In this document: piece after piece, positions 51,571 through 60,336 of the stretch
How the letters are laid out: the number at the start of each line of letters is the position of its first letter
Numbering within the stretch: position 1 is the stretch's first letter
Source of the DNA: CAIYZT01 sp031385445
Lineage (GTDB): Bacteria; Pseudomonadota; Alphaproteobacteria; Rhodobacterales; Rhodobacteraceae
Direction: 5' to 3'
Assembly (NCBI GenBank): GCA_031385445.1
Contig: JANNBM010000052.1
Coordinates: 1 to 64,000, forward strand
Length of the DNA: 64,000 nt
The notes under the pieces: model-generated
Database searches by the model: none
What the model was told of the DNA's origin: nothing
The model's input: only the letters and a program-made list of their open reading frames with translations
Translations under genes and position numbers: made by a program

Positions 51571-52536
51571 ATGGCAAAGAACGAAACGATTTTCACCCCC
51601 TCGCATCAGCCCCTCACCCTCGCCCTGTTGGTGCTGCCGCAATCTTCCATCCTCGAGGTCGCCTCAACCCTCGACCCCCTGCGCGCCGCAAACCGGCACC
51701 TCGGGACCGAGGCGTACCGCTGGCGCGTCGTGTCGGCAGGCGGCGCGCCGGTGCCGCTGACCTGCGGGATCGAACTGCCGTCAAGCGGGCCGCTCGCCGC
51801 TGCAAAAGGCGCCGAAGCGCTGGTGGTGATCTCGGGGTTTCAGCAATGGCAAGGCGCCCCACCGGCGCTGGTGCGCGATCTGTCGCGCATGGCCACGGGC
51901 TTTGCCGCGATCGGCGGCATCGACGCCGGGCCATGGGTTCTGGCCCGGGCCGGGCTGCTGAATGGCCACCGCGCGACGGTGCATTGGGAAGACATCGAAG
52001 ATTTCGCCGCCGCACATCCCCAGATTGACGTGGTGCCGGACCGCTTCGTGATCGACGGCGCCCGCTTTACGGCAGGCGGAGCCGCACCTGCCACCGATCT
52101 GATGCTGCACCTGATCCGCGCCCGCCATGGCCCCGCTCTGGCTTTGCAAGTCGCGGCCTCATTCATCACCACGGCAAGGCCCGCCGCCGAACCGCAGATC
52201 GCCGCGCAAAAATCGGGCCACCGCCTCGATGCGCGTGTCGCCGCCGCCGTCGCACGGATGGAGACGCAGCTTGACGCCCCCGAACCGGCCAGCGCGATCG
52301 CCGCCGGCCTCGGTCTGTCTGCGCGCCGCCTCGAACAACTGTTCCGCGCCAATCTGGGCCTCACCCCCTCGGCCTATGCCCTGACCCTGCGCCTCGCCGC
52401 CGCCCGCCGCATGATCACCGACACCCGCCACCCGCTCGCCGAAGTCGCCCTCCGCACGGGGTTTTCCAGCCCCTCCACCCTCAGCCGCGCCTTCCGCGCA
52501 CAGTATGGATACGCCCCAGGCCACCTGCGCCGCTGA
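51571..52536 (+). CDS. GlxA-type AraC regulator of carnitine catabolism (CdhR-like)
   Basis: 321-residue regulator with an N-terminal DJ-1/PfpI-like ligand-sensing domain (LALLVLPQSSILEVASTLDP to about residue 200; ALVVISGFQQ and RATVHWEDIEDF are typical) and two C-terminal AraC helix-turn-helix motifs (AIAAGLGLSARRLEQLFRAN and LAEVALRTGFSSPSTLSRAF). It resembles CdhR/GbdR-type activators of quaternary-amine catabolism. The ATG at 51571 is chosen because similarity starts just after it; earlier in-frame sequence overlies the BKACE gene. Divergent placement suggests that it activates the operon when carnitine or a catabolite binds. Confidence 0.9.
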   Translation: MAKNETIFTPSHQPLTLALLVLPQSSILEVASTLDPLRAANRHLGTEAYRWRVVSAGGAPVPLTCGIELPSSGPLAAAKGAEALVVISGFQQWQGAPPALVRDLSRMATGFAAIGGIDAGPWVLARAGLLNGHRATVHWEDIEDFAAAHPQIDVVPDRFVIDGARFTAGGAAPATDLMLHLIRARHGPALALQVAASFITTARPAAEPQIAAQKSGHRLDARVAAAVARMETQLDAPEPASAIAAGLGLSARRLEQLFRANLGLTPSAYALTLRLAAARRMITDTRHPLAEVALRTGFSSPSTLSRAFRAQYGYAPGHLRR

Positions 52537-52656
52537 GGTGTTGGATCCAGCGGAGCGGCATAGCCGCGTGCTTTTGGTCTCGTCGTCGGGCGGGTGCCCT
52601 CCTCCTCGGGCAAAGGGAGCTTTCAGCCCCCTCGCCGCAAGCGGCTCACCCCCGGA

Positions 52657-52719
52657 GGATATTTTCAGACAGATGAAACCGTGCGCAGCGCCTTGCCCAT
52701 TCACCTGTCCCAAATATCC
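52657..52719. repeat. Closely spaced inverted pair of the dispersed motif
   Basis: GGATATTTTCAGACAGATGA (52657-52678, plus) faces a minus-oriented copy (52698-52719, GGATATTTGGGACAGGTGA on that strand) with 19 bp between. Together they could form a long imperfect hairpin between the converging regulator and M3 peptidase genes, flanked by CCCCCGG and GGGGGTC runs. Confidence 0.8.
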
Positions 52720-52826
52720 CGGGGGTCAGGGGGCTGGCCCCCTCCTTCACCGCTTAAACCGGCACCACGGCGCAGGGCGGCGCGCGCCGAACGGCAAAAC
52801 CGGCGCCCGGCCAACGCGCCGCTTTG

Positions 52827-54842
52827 TCAAGCGACGTCCAGCAGCCCCCGCCCCTTCAACAATGGCTCCACCCCCGGCATCCGGCCCCTGAACCGGGTGT
52901 ACAGCACATCCGCCTCCTCGCTGCCCCCCGCGCTCAGGATATGCGCTTCCAGCCGACGCGCCACCGCGGGGTCAAACGCCCCGCCCGCCTCTTCAAACGC
53001 GGCAAAGGCATCCGCGTCCATCACCTCTGACCACATATAACTGTAATAGCCGCTGCTATAGCCATCCCCCGCAAACACATGCGCGAAATGCGGCGCCGCG
53101 TGCCGCATCCGAATGGCGCGCGGCATGCCCAGCCCCGTCAGCACCTCTGCCTGCAGCGCCATCGGATCGACGGGAGCCGCCCCCTCATGAAACGCCAGAT
53201 CGACGAGCGCAGAGGAGATAAACTCCACCGTCCCAAACGCCTGATCATAGGTCAACGCCGCAAGCAGCCGCGTCAACAAATCGGCCGGCATCGCCGCCCC
53301 ACTCTGCCAATGCCGCGCGTGCTTTTCCAAAACCTCCGGCACTTCCAGCCAATGCTCATAAAGCTGGCTTGGCAGCTCGACAAAATCGCGCGCCACATTG
53401 GTGCCGCTGATGAACCGGTAGGTCAGGTTCGACAGCATCTGATGCAGCGCATGGCCAAACTCATGAAACAGCGTGCGCGCATCGTCATAAGACAGCAAAC
53501 ACGGCTCGCCTTTGGCAAAGTTGCACACGTTTAAAACCACCGGTCGCACCTCGCCGTCCATCCGGTCCTGATCACGAAACGTCGAACACCATGCCCCCGA
53601 ATGTTTGGACCCTCGCGCAAAATAATCCCCGATGAACAGCGCCACCAACTGTCCACCCCGCGTCACCTCCCAGATCCGCGCGTCCTCGTGGTACAACGGC
53701 AGGCTCAGCTCTTTGAACTGCAGACCAAACAGCCGCGCCGCACAGTCAAACTGCGCGCCCAGCATCGCCTCAAGGCTCAGATAGGGCTTCAGCGCCGTCT
53801 CATCCAGATCATGCTCGGCGCGGCGCCGCTGCTCGGAATAATACCGCCAATCCCATGGCTCCAGCGGCCCCGAAACGCCGTCCGCTTCCATTCTCGCCTC
53901 CAAAACCGCCGCATCCAGCAGCGCCTTGGCCCTCGCCGGCTCCCAGACCCGCATCAAAAGCCCACGCACCGCCTCCGGTGTCTTGGCCATCTCTGGCTCT
54001 AACTTATAGGCGGCAAAACTGGCGTAGCCCAACAGATGCGCCCGCTCCGCCCGCAGCTGCAACGTCTCCGCCGCCACGTCCCGGTTGTCCTGCGCGTTGC
54101 CATTCGCACCGCGCGCCACCCAGGCCTCATAGGCCTGTTCGCGCAGATCCCGGCGCGGCGAAAACTGCAAGAACGGCACGATGAGCGAGCGGTTCAGCGT
54201 CACCACCGGCCCATTCAGCCCCCGCTCCTTGCCCGCCGCCCGCGCCGTCGCTACCACAAAATCAGGCAGCCCCTGCAAATCCTCCTCGGACAGCGCCATA
54301 TGCCAGCCGCGCTCTTCGGCCAGCACATTCTGGCTGAACGCCGTGCCCAGCGATGCCAGCCGCGCCATCACATGCGCCATCCGCGCAGAGTCCGCCCCGT
54401 TCAGCTCCGCCCCCGCCCGCACAAACATCCGCCGATACAGCGTCAAAACCCGCATCTGCTCGCCCGTCAGCCCCAGATCGCCCCGCCCCGCCCATAGCGC
54501 CTCAATCCGCGCGAACAGTGCCTTGTTAGAGGTCACCTCACTGGAATAGGCTGACAGCTTCGGCGCCAGATCCACTTCAAGCGCCTCACGCGCCGGGTTG
54601 CTGTCCGCCCCTGCGAGGTTCCAGAATATGCCTCCCACCCGGCTCAAAAGGGCATCTGCCCGCTCCAGCGCCGCGATCGTATTGTCAAACGTCGGCACCG
54701 CCGCATCCACCGCTATCGCGCCCACATTGGCCCGCGCCTGCGTCAGTCCTTCGGCAAATGCCGGATCAAAATCGGCATCCGTAATCTCGGCAAAGGGCGC
54801 AAGCCCGTAGGGTCCGGTCCAGTCCTTCAGCAAAGCATTCAT
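52827..54842 (-). CDS. M3-family oligopeptidase (Dcp/OpdA-like)
   Basis: 671-residue cytoplasmic zinc metallopeptidase of family M3 (oligopeptidase A / peptidyl-dipeptidase Dcp). The zinc motif HEFGH is at 460-464 in ARTLFHEFGHALHQML, and the third ligand Glu489 is in FVELPSQ. Other blocks are LNVCNFAKGEPCLLSYDDA, and GYSSGYYSYMWSEVMDADAF near the C-terminus. The start is the ATG at 54842; the long upstream extension of the frame is non-coding. It degrades short peptides and lies downstream of an amino-acid ABC system on the same strand, a 208-bp gap carrying one repeat copy. Confidence 0.93.
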   Translation of the reverse strand: MNALLKDWTGPYGLAPFAEITDADFDPAFAEGLTQARANVGAIAVDAAVPTFDNTIAALERADALLSRVGGIFWNLAGADSNPAREALEVDLAPKLSAYSSEVTSNKALFARIEALWAGRGDLGLTGEQMRVLTLYRRMFVRAGAELNGADSARMAHVMARLASLGTAFSQNVLAEERGWHMALSEEDLQGLPDFVVATARAAGKERGLNGPVVTLNRSLIVPFLQFSPRRDLREQAYEAWVARGANGNAQDNRDVAAETLQLRAERAHLLGYASFAAYKLEPEMAKTPEAVRGLLMRVWEPARAKALLDAAVLEARMEADGVSGPLEPWDWRYYSEQRRRAEHDLDETALKPYLSLEAMLGAQFDCAARLFGLQFKELSLPLYHEDARIWEVTRGGQLVALFIGDYFARGSKHSGAWCSTFRDQDRMDGEVRPVVLNVCNFAKGEPCLLSYDDARTLFHEFGHALHQMLSNLTYRFISGTNVARDFVELPSQLYEHWLEVPEVLEKHARHWQSGAAMPADLLTRLLAALTYDQAFGTVEFISSALVDLAFHEGAAPVDPMALQAEVLTGLGMPRAIRMRHAAPHFAHVFAGDGYSSGYYSYMWSEVMDADAFAAFEEAGGAFDPAVARRLEAHILSAGGSEEADVLYTRFRGRMPGVEPLLKGRGLLDVA

Positions 54843-54900
54843 CGCAATTCCCCTTCCATCAACCCCAAATCTAAGCCGCACAAATCCCCAAAACCAGCCC

Positions 54901-54923
54901 CATTCATCTGTCCAGAAATATCC
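54901..54923 (-). repeat. Dispersed intergenic motif copy
   Basis: Minus-strand GGATATTTCTGGACAGATGA plus ATG, preceded by GC-rich sequence, about 60 bp upstream of the M3 peptidase start. Confidence 0.8.
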
Positions 54924-55050
54924 CCGCCGGAGGCTCCGACCCCCGCCGCCCAATCCGCCCTTAAAAGGCGCAGGCCCGCCCGAGCCGGTTGGCGGGAACC
55001 GCCAGAGGCGAGACAAAAGAATGCGGCGCAAGCCGCTCCGTTGGATCGCT

Positions 55051-55848
55051 CTACCGCTCGCGCTGCCGCATCCGAGCCTCCAGCCGCCGCAGCACCAATG
55101 ACAGGGAAATCGTCATGGTCAGATATAACAGCGCCGCTATATTATAGGTCTCGAAATACCGGAAATTGCCGGCCGCCGTCACCTTGGCCAGCTGCGTGAT
55201 ATCCGCCACGCCCAGCACCGACACAAGGGACGAGTCCTTCACCATCGCCACGAAATCATTGCCCAGTGGCGGCAGGATCATCCGGAACGCCTGCGGAAAC
55301 ACGATATGGCGAAACCGCTGCCACCCGTTCAGCCCCAGCGCCTGCGCCGCCTCAATCTGGCCCTTGTCGACTGCCTGCAGTCCCGCCCGAAAAATCTCGG
55401 CCAGAAACGCTGAATAGGCCAGCATCAGCGCAATTGTCGCGCGGGCTATCAACGGAAAATCCCGCGTCTTCCAGGGATCAATTCCGATCCAACTGGTCAC
55501 CCAGTTCACCGCCACAATCAGCGCCGGAGCCAGCACGAAGGCCACGTACAACAGCAGCACGATGATCGGCACCCCGCGCATCACCTCGATGTAAAACCGC
55601 GCGATCTGGCGCAAAACGATGTGCCGCGACAGCCCCATCACCGCCAGCCCCAGCCCCAAAACGCAAGCCGCGGCATAGGCCACCACGGCCACAACAACCG
55701 TAATCACCGCCCCCTTCGACAGCTTCGACAGCGCCGCCGAATAGACATCCGACGCCAGCACCTGCCAAAACAAAAGCACCCCGATGATCCCAAGGATCAC
55801 CAGCCACCACGGAAAATCTGCATCAGGCTTGGGGTTCGGCTGCATCAA
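55051..55848 (-). CDS. Polar amino acid ABC transporter permease
   Basis: 265-residue inner-membrane permease of the His/Glu/Gln/Arg/opine (HEQRo) group. Helices begin with WWLVILGIIGVLLFWQVLAS; IEVMRGVPIIVLLLYVAFVL is typical of the group, and the ATPase-contact loop is IEAAQALGLNGWQRFRHIVF followed by PQAFRMILPPLGNDFV. It is 36 bp downstream of its binding-protein gene. Neither a second permease nor the ATPase is adjacent (the next gene is the M3 peptidase), so the transporter presumably homodimerises and borrows an ATPase from elsewhere. Confidence 0.9.
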   Translation of the reverse strand: MMQPNPKPDADFPWWLVILGIIGVLLFWQVLASDVYSAALSKLSKGAVITVVVAVVAYAAACVLGLGLAVMGLSRHIVLRQIARFYIEVMRGVPIIVLLLYVAFVLAPALIVAVNWVTSWIGIDPWKTRDFPLIARATIALMLAYSAFLAEIFRAGLQAVDKGQIEAAQALGLNGWQRFRHIVFPQAFRMILPPLGNDFVAMVKDSSLVSVLGVADITQLAKVTAAGNFRYFETYNIAALLYLTMTISLSLVLRRLEARMRQRER

Positions 55849-55884
55849 AAGTCGGCCCCGGGTTTGGCCCCGGGGCCAAAGACC

Positions 55885-56667
55885 TTACTGGCCCAGCTTG
55901 TAATCAAGGAACCATTTCTTGTTCAGGGCATCGATCGTGCCATCGGCGCGCATCGCGGCGATAGCGGCGTTCATCGGCGCCGCAAGGTCAGATCCTTTGG
56001 GGAAGATGAACCCGAAATCCTCTGTCCCCAGCTTCTCGCCCACGATCTTCAAACCGCCCGCCGACGCCTCGACATAGCCCGCGCCAGCCGTGCCATCGGT
56101 CAGCACCAGATCGACATCGCCCGCTTTCAGCGCCTCGACCGTCGCGCCGAAGGTTTCAAACAGCTTGATCCGCGGGTTGGCCTCGTCACCGTCCAGCACA
56201 TTGTAAACGCCCACATAAAACGGCGTCGTGCCGGGCTGCGCTGCCATCAACAGCTCTGGAACCGCCGCGAATGAGGCCGCATCGGTGAACCGCGCCTCAT
56301 CACCGCGCACCATCATCACCATCTCGCTGGTCATATAGCTGTCCGAAAAGTCGACCTGCTCTTTGCGGTCATCGCGAATGGTGATCCCCGTCATCCCCAT
56401 ATCGAACTGCCCCTCCGACACCGCCGGTATCATCGCATCCCATGAGATGTTTTCGTATTTCACCGTCACGTTCAGCCGCTTGGCGATCTCGGCAACCGCA
56501 TCATATTCCCAGCCAACCGCCGCCCCTGAGGCATCCAGAAACTGCAGCGGCGGATAGGCGTTCTCGGTGACAATTACGATCTCGCGGCCGCCCAGATCCG
56601 GCACATCCTGGGCAAAAGCGGCCGTCGTGATCATCAGGCCCGCAAGGGCAACAGCAGCAACCTTCAT
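55885..56667 (-). CDS. Amino acid ABC transporter substrate-binding protein (family 3)
   Basis: 260-residue periplasmic binding protein. The signal peptide is MKVAAVALAGLMITTAAFA-Q. The family 3 pattern follows: VTENAYPPLQFLDASGAAVG, WEYDAVAEIAKRLNVTVKYE, FDMGMTGITIRDDRKEQVDF and the C-terminal FIFPKGSDLAAPMNAAIAAM. It probably binds a polar amino acid; an Asp-rich site cannot be read from sequence. It is the first gene of a two-gene operon with the permease. Confidence 0.92.
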   Translation of the reverse strand: MKVAAVALAGLMITTAAFAQDVPDLGGREIVIVTENAYPPLQFLDASGAAVGWEYDAVAEIAKRLNVTVKYENISWDAMIPAVSEGQFDMGMTGITIRDDRKEQVDFSDSYMTSEMVMMVRGDEARFTDAASFAAVPELLMAAQPGTTPFYVGVYNVLDGDEANPRIKLFETFGATVEALKAGDVDLVLTDGTAGAGYVEASAGGLKIVGEKLGTEDFGFIFPKGSDLAAPMNAAIAAMRADGTIDALNKKWFLDYKLGQ

Positions 56668-56768
56668 AGTGTGAACTCCCTGTCACAAATTGGATGGCCG
56701 ACTTTGGCCTGTGCTGTCGCAATTGGCAAGTCGATCCCAGCGCGCCGCGCCGCGGCCATCCGAAGCGC

Positions 56769-57785
56769 TCAGGTGGTTTCTGCGGCCCGAAGCTGCCAGT
56801 CGATTTCGATGATGCGGGCCTTGCGCTTTTCCTTCGCCGGATCGTTCAGAAGATCCAGGATCAACTCAGCCGCCTGCGCGCCGATCAGCCGGGGATGCGG
56901 ATCAATCGTCGTGATCGTCGGATGGGAAACTCCCGCGATTTCATAGGCCCCAAAGCCCGCAATCGCGATCTCGCCCGGCACATTCACGCCGCGCCGCTGG
57001 CATTCGGTCAGCGCGCCAAAGGCGCTGAGGTCGGACACGCAGACAACCGCCTGCGTGTCCGGCCAGGTGTCCAGAAGGCGCCCCATCGCGCTTGCCCCTT
57101 CACGCATCGAAATGGGCGGCTTGCCCGCGCCGATCAACCGATCTTCGGCCAGACCGTTGCGCCGCATCGCTGCGATAAAACCGCGCCGCCGATCCGCGCC
57201 GCGCGTGTCGCCGTCGGTATCGCCGCCGATAAAGGCAATCCGGGTTTTGCCCTTGGCAACCAGATGATCGACCATCCCGTGCATGGTTGCCGCGTTGGAA
57301 AAGCCGACGACATGGCCGATCGGGGCTGCGGGCAAATCCCAGGTTTCGATAACCGGAATGCGGGAATTCGTCAGCATTTTGCGGGCGCGGTCACTGTGGC
57401 TGCCCCCGGTGACCACGATCGCTTCGGGACGCCGGCGCAGCAGCTGTTCGATCAGCTGTTCTTCTTTTGCCATATCGTACCCGCTATAGGCCAAAAGCAC
57501 CTGCATCCCGGCCTCGGCCAGGCGGTCCGACAGCGCGTCGACCGTGTCAGCAAAGTTGGCATTGTTGATCGACGGGATTGTAACGGCGACGAAATTCGTC
57601 TTTTGCGTGCGCAGGTTGGCCGCGGTGGCATCAAAGACATAGCCCAGATCATCGGCGATTTCGCGGATGCGAACCCGCGTGGCCTCGCTGACCGAAGTGT
57701 CGGATTTGAACGCGCGGCTGACGGTCATAACCGACACGCCTGCAGTGCGGGCAACGTCTTTCATGGTCTTGGCGCTGTGCTGCAT
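56769..57785 (-). CDS. LacI-family transcriptional regulator of the sugar-acid locus
   Basis: 338-residue LacI/GalR repressor. The DNA-binding domain is TMKDVARTAGVSVMTVSRAF followed by the hinge-region VRIREIADDLGYVFDATAAN. The periplasmic-binding-like sensor has EAIVVTGGSHSDRARKMLTN, TRIAFIGGDTDGDTRGADRR and IAIAGFGAYEIAGVSHPTIT. Palindromes of the LacI type are found in both divergent promoters of the locus (59123 and 60337), and a related half-site lies 47 bp upstream of its own start. It presumably represses the idnD, dehydrogenase and ABC genes until a sugar acid or derived ligand binds. Confidence 0.92.
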   Translation of the reverse strand: MQHSAKTMKDVARTAGVSVMTVSRAFKSDTSVSEATRVRIREIADDLGYVFDATAANLRTQKTNFVAVTIPSINNANFADTVDALSDRLAEAGMQVLLAYSGYDMAKEEQLIEQLLRRRPEAIVVTGGSHSDRARKMLTNSRIPVIETWDLPAAPIGHVVGFSNAATMHGMVDHLVAKGKTRIAFIGGDTDGDTRGADRRRGFIAAMRRNGLAEDRLIGAGKPPISMREGASAMGRLLDTWPDTQAVVCVSDLSAFGALTECQRRGVNVPGEIAIAGFGAYEIAGVSHPTITTIDPHPRLIGAQAAELILDLLNDPAKEKRKARIIEIDWQLRAAETT

Positions 57786-57831
57786 CCTGCCTTTCTTGCC
57801 AGCTTCAAAACCGCCTGTCCAGCCTTTGTGA

Positions 57832-57841
57832 TATCGTTAAC
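57832..57841. promoter_or_regulatory. Possible weak LacI-type operator upstream of the regulator
   Basis: TATCGTTAAC differs by one base from the core TATCGATAAC of the two strong operators. It lies in the 79-bp gap before the regulator gene and could mediate autoregulation. Confidence 0.4.
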
Positions 57842-57864
57842 GCTTCGGCCGGGCGGCGCGGGGC

Positions 57865-58197
57865 TTAGGGTTTGTATTCTGCCGCTTCGGTCACATGGTG
57901 GTGGATGCGCCCGTCGAAGAATTCCGCAACGATCACGCCGGTCATGTCCTTGGATTGGTTGCGCACATCGCTGGTCAGGGCGTCCGCCATCACCGCTTTG
58001 GACGGATATGTGATCGCAAGGATCAACGGAAATTCGGGCGCGCCGGCATCGCGATCGTCACTGAACATCACACGCACATCGGTATTGCCGGGAAACTGGC
58101 GCCAAAGCGGCACAAGGCGCCCGGTGACGGCGGCGCGAAAAGCGTCGGTTTTGCCGTCTTTGATGCGGCCTTCGAACAAGGCGAAACGGGTGATCAT
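57865..58197 (-). CDS. Small alpha-beta-barrel-like protein, unknown function
   Basis: 110 residues: MITRFALFEGRIKDGKTDAF, then LVPLWRQFPGNTDVRVMFSD, and FPLILAITYPSKAVMADALT. The pattern and length resemble dimeric alpha/beta-barrel (EthD- or antibiotic-monooxygenase-like) proteins, but no confident family is recognised. The start overlaps the stop of the upstream dehydrogenase gene (ATGA), so it is co-translated with it, and the LacI regulator follows 79 bp downstream. A role in the same sugar-acid pathway, perhaps as an isomerase or mutarotase-like accessory, is inference. Confidence 0.75.
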   Translation of the reverse strand: MITRFALFEGRIKDGKTDAFRAAVTGRLVPLWRQFPGNTDVRVMFSDDRDAGAPEFPLILAITYPSKAVMADALTSDVRNQSKDMTGVIVAEFFDGRIHHHVTEAAEYKP

Positions 58198-59081
58198 CTG
58201 AACAAATCCTTATTGGGTCCGGTAAAATATTCCATCAGCGCCGCCTGATCTTCACCGCCAAGACCGGCGGCGGTCAGCATCCGGTGAATCTCGGCGCACA
58301 GCGCGGTCAGCGGCATCGACGTGTTGGTCCGCCGCGCAAGATCCTGCGCGCCGTTCAGGTCTTTGACCATGTTGTCGATCCGGCCAGTGCGGCGATAATC
58401 CTTGGTGGCAAAGCGCGGCATGTATTCTTGCAAGATCGCGCTGTCGGCACGGCCGCCTTTCAAAGCCTGCGGAATTTTCGCCGCATCGACCCCCGCATCC
58501 AGTGCCAGCTGCGTGGCTTCTGCCACCGCCATAAACGTCAAACCGCACAGCACCTGATTGATCAGTTTGGTGGTCTGACCCGCGCCAACCGGGCCCATAT
58601 GGGTGTAGTTCGACGCGACATGTTGCAAGATCTCATAGGCATCCGCCACGTCCTTTGCATCGCCGCCAGCCATCAACGTCAACTGACCGCTCAGCGCCTT
58701 TGGCGCGCCGCCGGACAACGGACTATCGACCCAGCGCAGCCCGCGTTCAGCCGCTTTCGCCGCAAGGTCCTGGGTGGCGCCGGGGTCTATGGACGACATG
58801 TCGATGATCAACGTGCCCGGCCTGGCCCCCTCGGCGACGCCGTTTTTGCCGAACACCGCGATCTCGATGATGCGCGGCGCGTTCAGGCTGATGATGACAT
58901 AATCCGCGGCGGCGGCGGCCTCGGCGGCGGAGATTGCGGCATTTGCCCCTTGGGCAACAAGCCGCGCTACCTTTTCGTGGTCCGGGTCGAACACGGTCAG
59001 GTTCTGGCCAGTCTGGGCAATCCTGGCGCCGATGGCGCCGCCCATGGCGCCCGCACCGATCAAAGCGACGTTAAGGCGCAT
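58194..59081 (-). CDS. 3-hydroxyisobutyrate-dehydrogenase-family NAD(P)-dependent reductase
   Basis: 295-residue beta-hydroxyacid dehydrogenase. The Rossmann motif is NVALIGAGAMGGAIGARIAQ; the substrate loop is WVDSPLSGGAPKALSGQLTL; the catalytic Lys is in GAGQTTKLINQVLCGLTFM. Relatives act on 3-hydroxyisobutyrate, tartronate semialdehyde, L-threonate or D-glycerate-type substrates; the divergent L-idonate dehydrogenase suggests a sugar-acid substrate here. The start at 59081 is preferred over 59111 because GGA lies just before it and the Rossmann fold begins at residue 3. Its promoter region contains a perfect LacI-type palindrome. Confidence 0.88.
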   Translation of the reverse strand: MRLNVALIGAGAMGGAIGARIAQTGQNLTVFDPDHEKVARLVAQGANAAISAAEAAAAADYVIISLNAPRIIEIAVFGKNGVAEGARPGTLIIDMSSIDPGATQDLAAKAAERGLRWVDSPLSGGAPKALSGQLTLMAGGDAKDVADAYEILQHVASNYTHMGPVGAGQTTKLINQVLCGLTFMAVAEATQLALDAGVDAAKIPQALKGGRADSAILQEYMPRFATKDYRRTGRIDNMVKDLNGAQDLARRTNTSMPLTALCAEIHRMLTAAGLGGEDQAALMEYFTGPNKDLFR

Positions 59082-59122
59082 GGTGTTCCTTTGGCTCTCG
59101 ACAGATGGCATTTGAATCCGCT

Positions 59123-59138
59123 ATGTTATCGATAACAT
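59123..59138. promoter_or_regulatory. LacI-type operator between the divergent transcripts
   Basis: Perfect 16-bp palindrome ATGTTATCGATAACAT with the central CG step typical of LacI/GalR sites. It lies 42 bp upstream of the dehydrogenase gene start and about 110 bp upstream of the idnD-like gene, so one site could control both directions. Confidence 0.85.
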
Positions 59139-59246
59139 GGACTGACAACGAATATACGTCAACCACAAAGCCTGTAGTGTCAAAATGGAACGCCAGTCGG
59201 TCCATGTCCACGTCCGCCCTCTTGTCATTTCAGTGTTGGAAGCATG

Positions 59247-60287
59247 ATGAAAGCCATAACCATCCACGCCGCCAAAGATCTGCGGATCGAAGATCAACTG
59301 CCGGAAACCGCTGGCCCCGGACAGGTGCAGATCAAGCTGGCCACGGGCGGCATCTGTGGGTCGGATCTGCACTACTTTAACCACGGCGGTTTCGGGGCGA
59401 TCCGGTTGCGCGAACCGATGGTGCTGGGCCACGAAGTTTCGGGCCATATTTCCGCGCTGGGGCAGGGGGTGGCGGGCCTGAGCGTGGGGCAGTTGGTGGC
59501 CGTTTCGCCCTCGCGTCCCTGTCATGCGTGCAAATATTGCCGCGAGGCGATGTTCAACCAATGCCTGAACATGCGGTTTTACGGCTCGGCCATGCCGTTC
59601 CCGCACATCCAAGGGGCGTTTCGCGAAACGCTGGTGGCCGATGCCAGCCAATGCGTGATTGCGGACGGGCTGACGGCGGGCGAGGCGGCGATGGCCGAAC
59701 CGCTGGCGGTGTGTCTGCACGCGGTCAAACGCGCCGGGCCGATGCTGGGCAAATCGGTGTTGGTCACCGGCTGCGGCCCGATTGGCGTGCTGTGTATTCT
59801 GGCGGCGCGGCGGGCAGGGGCCGATCTGATCATCGCAACTGACCTTGGCGCTTACACCCTTGCCGTGGCGCGCAAAGCTGGCGCTGACATCACGCTGAAC
59901 ATGGCCGAAGATGCCAATGCTTTGGCGGATTATGCCAAAGACAAGGGCACCTTTGATCTGCTGTTTGAATGTTCGGGTGCCGGCGCTGCGTTGACGGCGG
60001 CCATCCCGGCGATGCGGCCGAACGGCACGATCATGCAGCTGGGTCTGGGCGGCGATATGGTGCTGCCGGTGCAAGCGATGACGGCCAAGGAGTTGACCCT
60101 GAAAGGCTCTTTTCGGTTCCATGAAGAGTTCGGCACTGGGGTCAGCCTGATGCAAAAGGGCTTGATCGACGTCAAGCCACTGATCACCCACAGATTTGCC
60201 TTTCAGGATGCCGTGAAAGCCTTTGAAACCGCAAGCGATCGCAGCCGCGCGATGAAGGTGCAGATTGGTTTTTCCGGCGCAAGTTGA
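59247..60287 (+). CDS. idnD: L-idonate 5-dehydrogenase-like zinc alcohol dehydrogenase
   Basis: 346-residue zinc-dependent medium-chain dehydrogenase. The catalytic zinc site comes from Cys (GGICGSDLHYFNHGG) and the His-Glu of LGHEVSGHIS; the structural zinc has four Cys (RPCHACKYC and QCLN). The Rossmann motif VLVTGCGPIGVLCIL follows. RFYGSAMPFPHIQGAFRETL is strongly reminiscent of IdnD, which interconverts L-idonate and 5-ketogluconate. ATG 59247 is preferred over 59244 because GGAAG gives better spacing. The related sorbitol and xylitol dehydrogenases are alternatives. A LacI-type operator lies upstream and a second lies just after its stop, ahead of the transporter genes. Confidence 0.85.
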   Translation: MKAITIHAAKDLRIEDQLPETAGPGQVQIKLATGGICGSDLHYFNHGGFGAIRLREPMVLGHEVSGHISALGQGVAGLSVGQLVAVSPSRPCHACKYCREAMFNQCLNMRFYGSAMPFPHIQGAFRETLVADASQCVIADGLTAGEAAMAEPLAVCLHAVKRAGPMLGKSVLVTGCGPIGVLCILAARRAGADLIIATDLGAYTLAVARKAGADITLNMAEDANALADYAKDKGTFDLLFECSGAGAALTAAIPAMRPNGTIMQLGLGGDMVLPVQAMTAKELTLKGSFRFHEEFGTGVSLMQKGLIDVKPLITHRFAFQDAVKAFETASDRSRAMKVQIGFSGAS

Positions 60288-60336
60288 GGGGCAACCCATG
60301 CGATGTGAAGGTCTTCAAGCGCGGCCTCACCCCACT

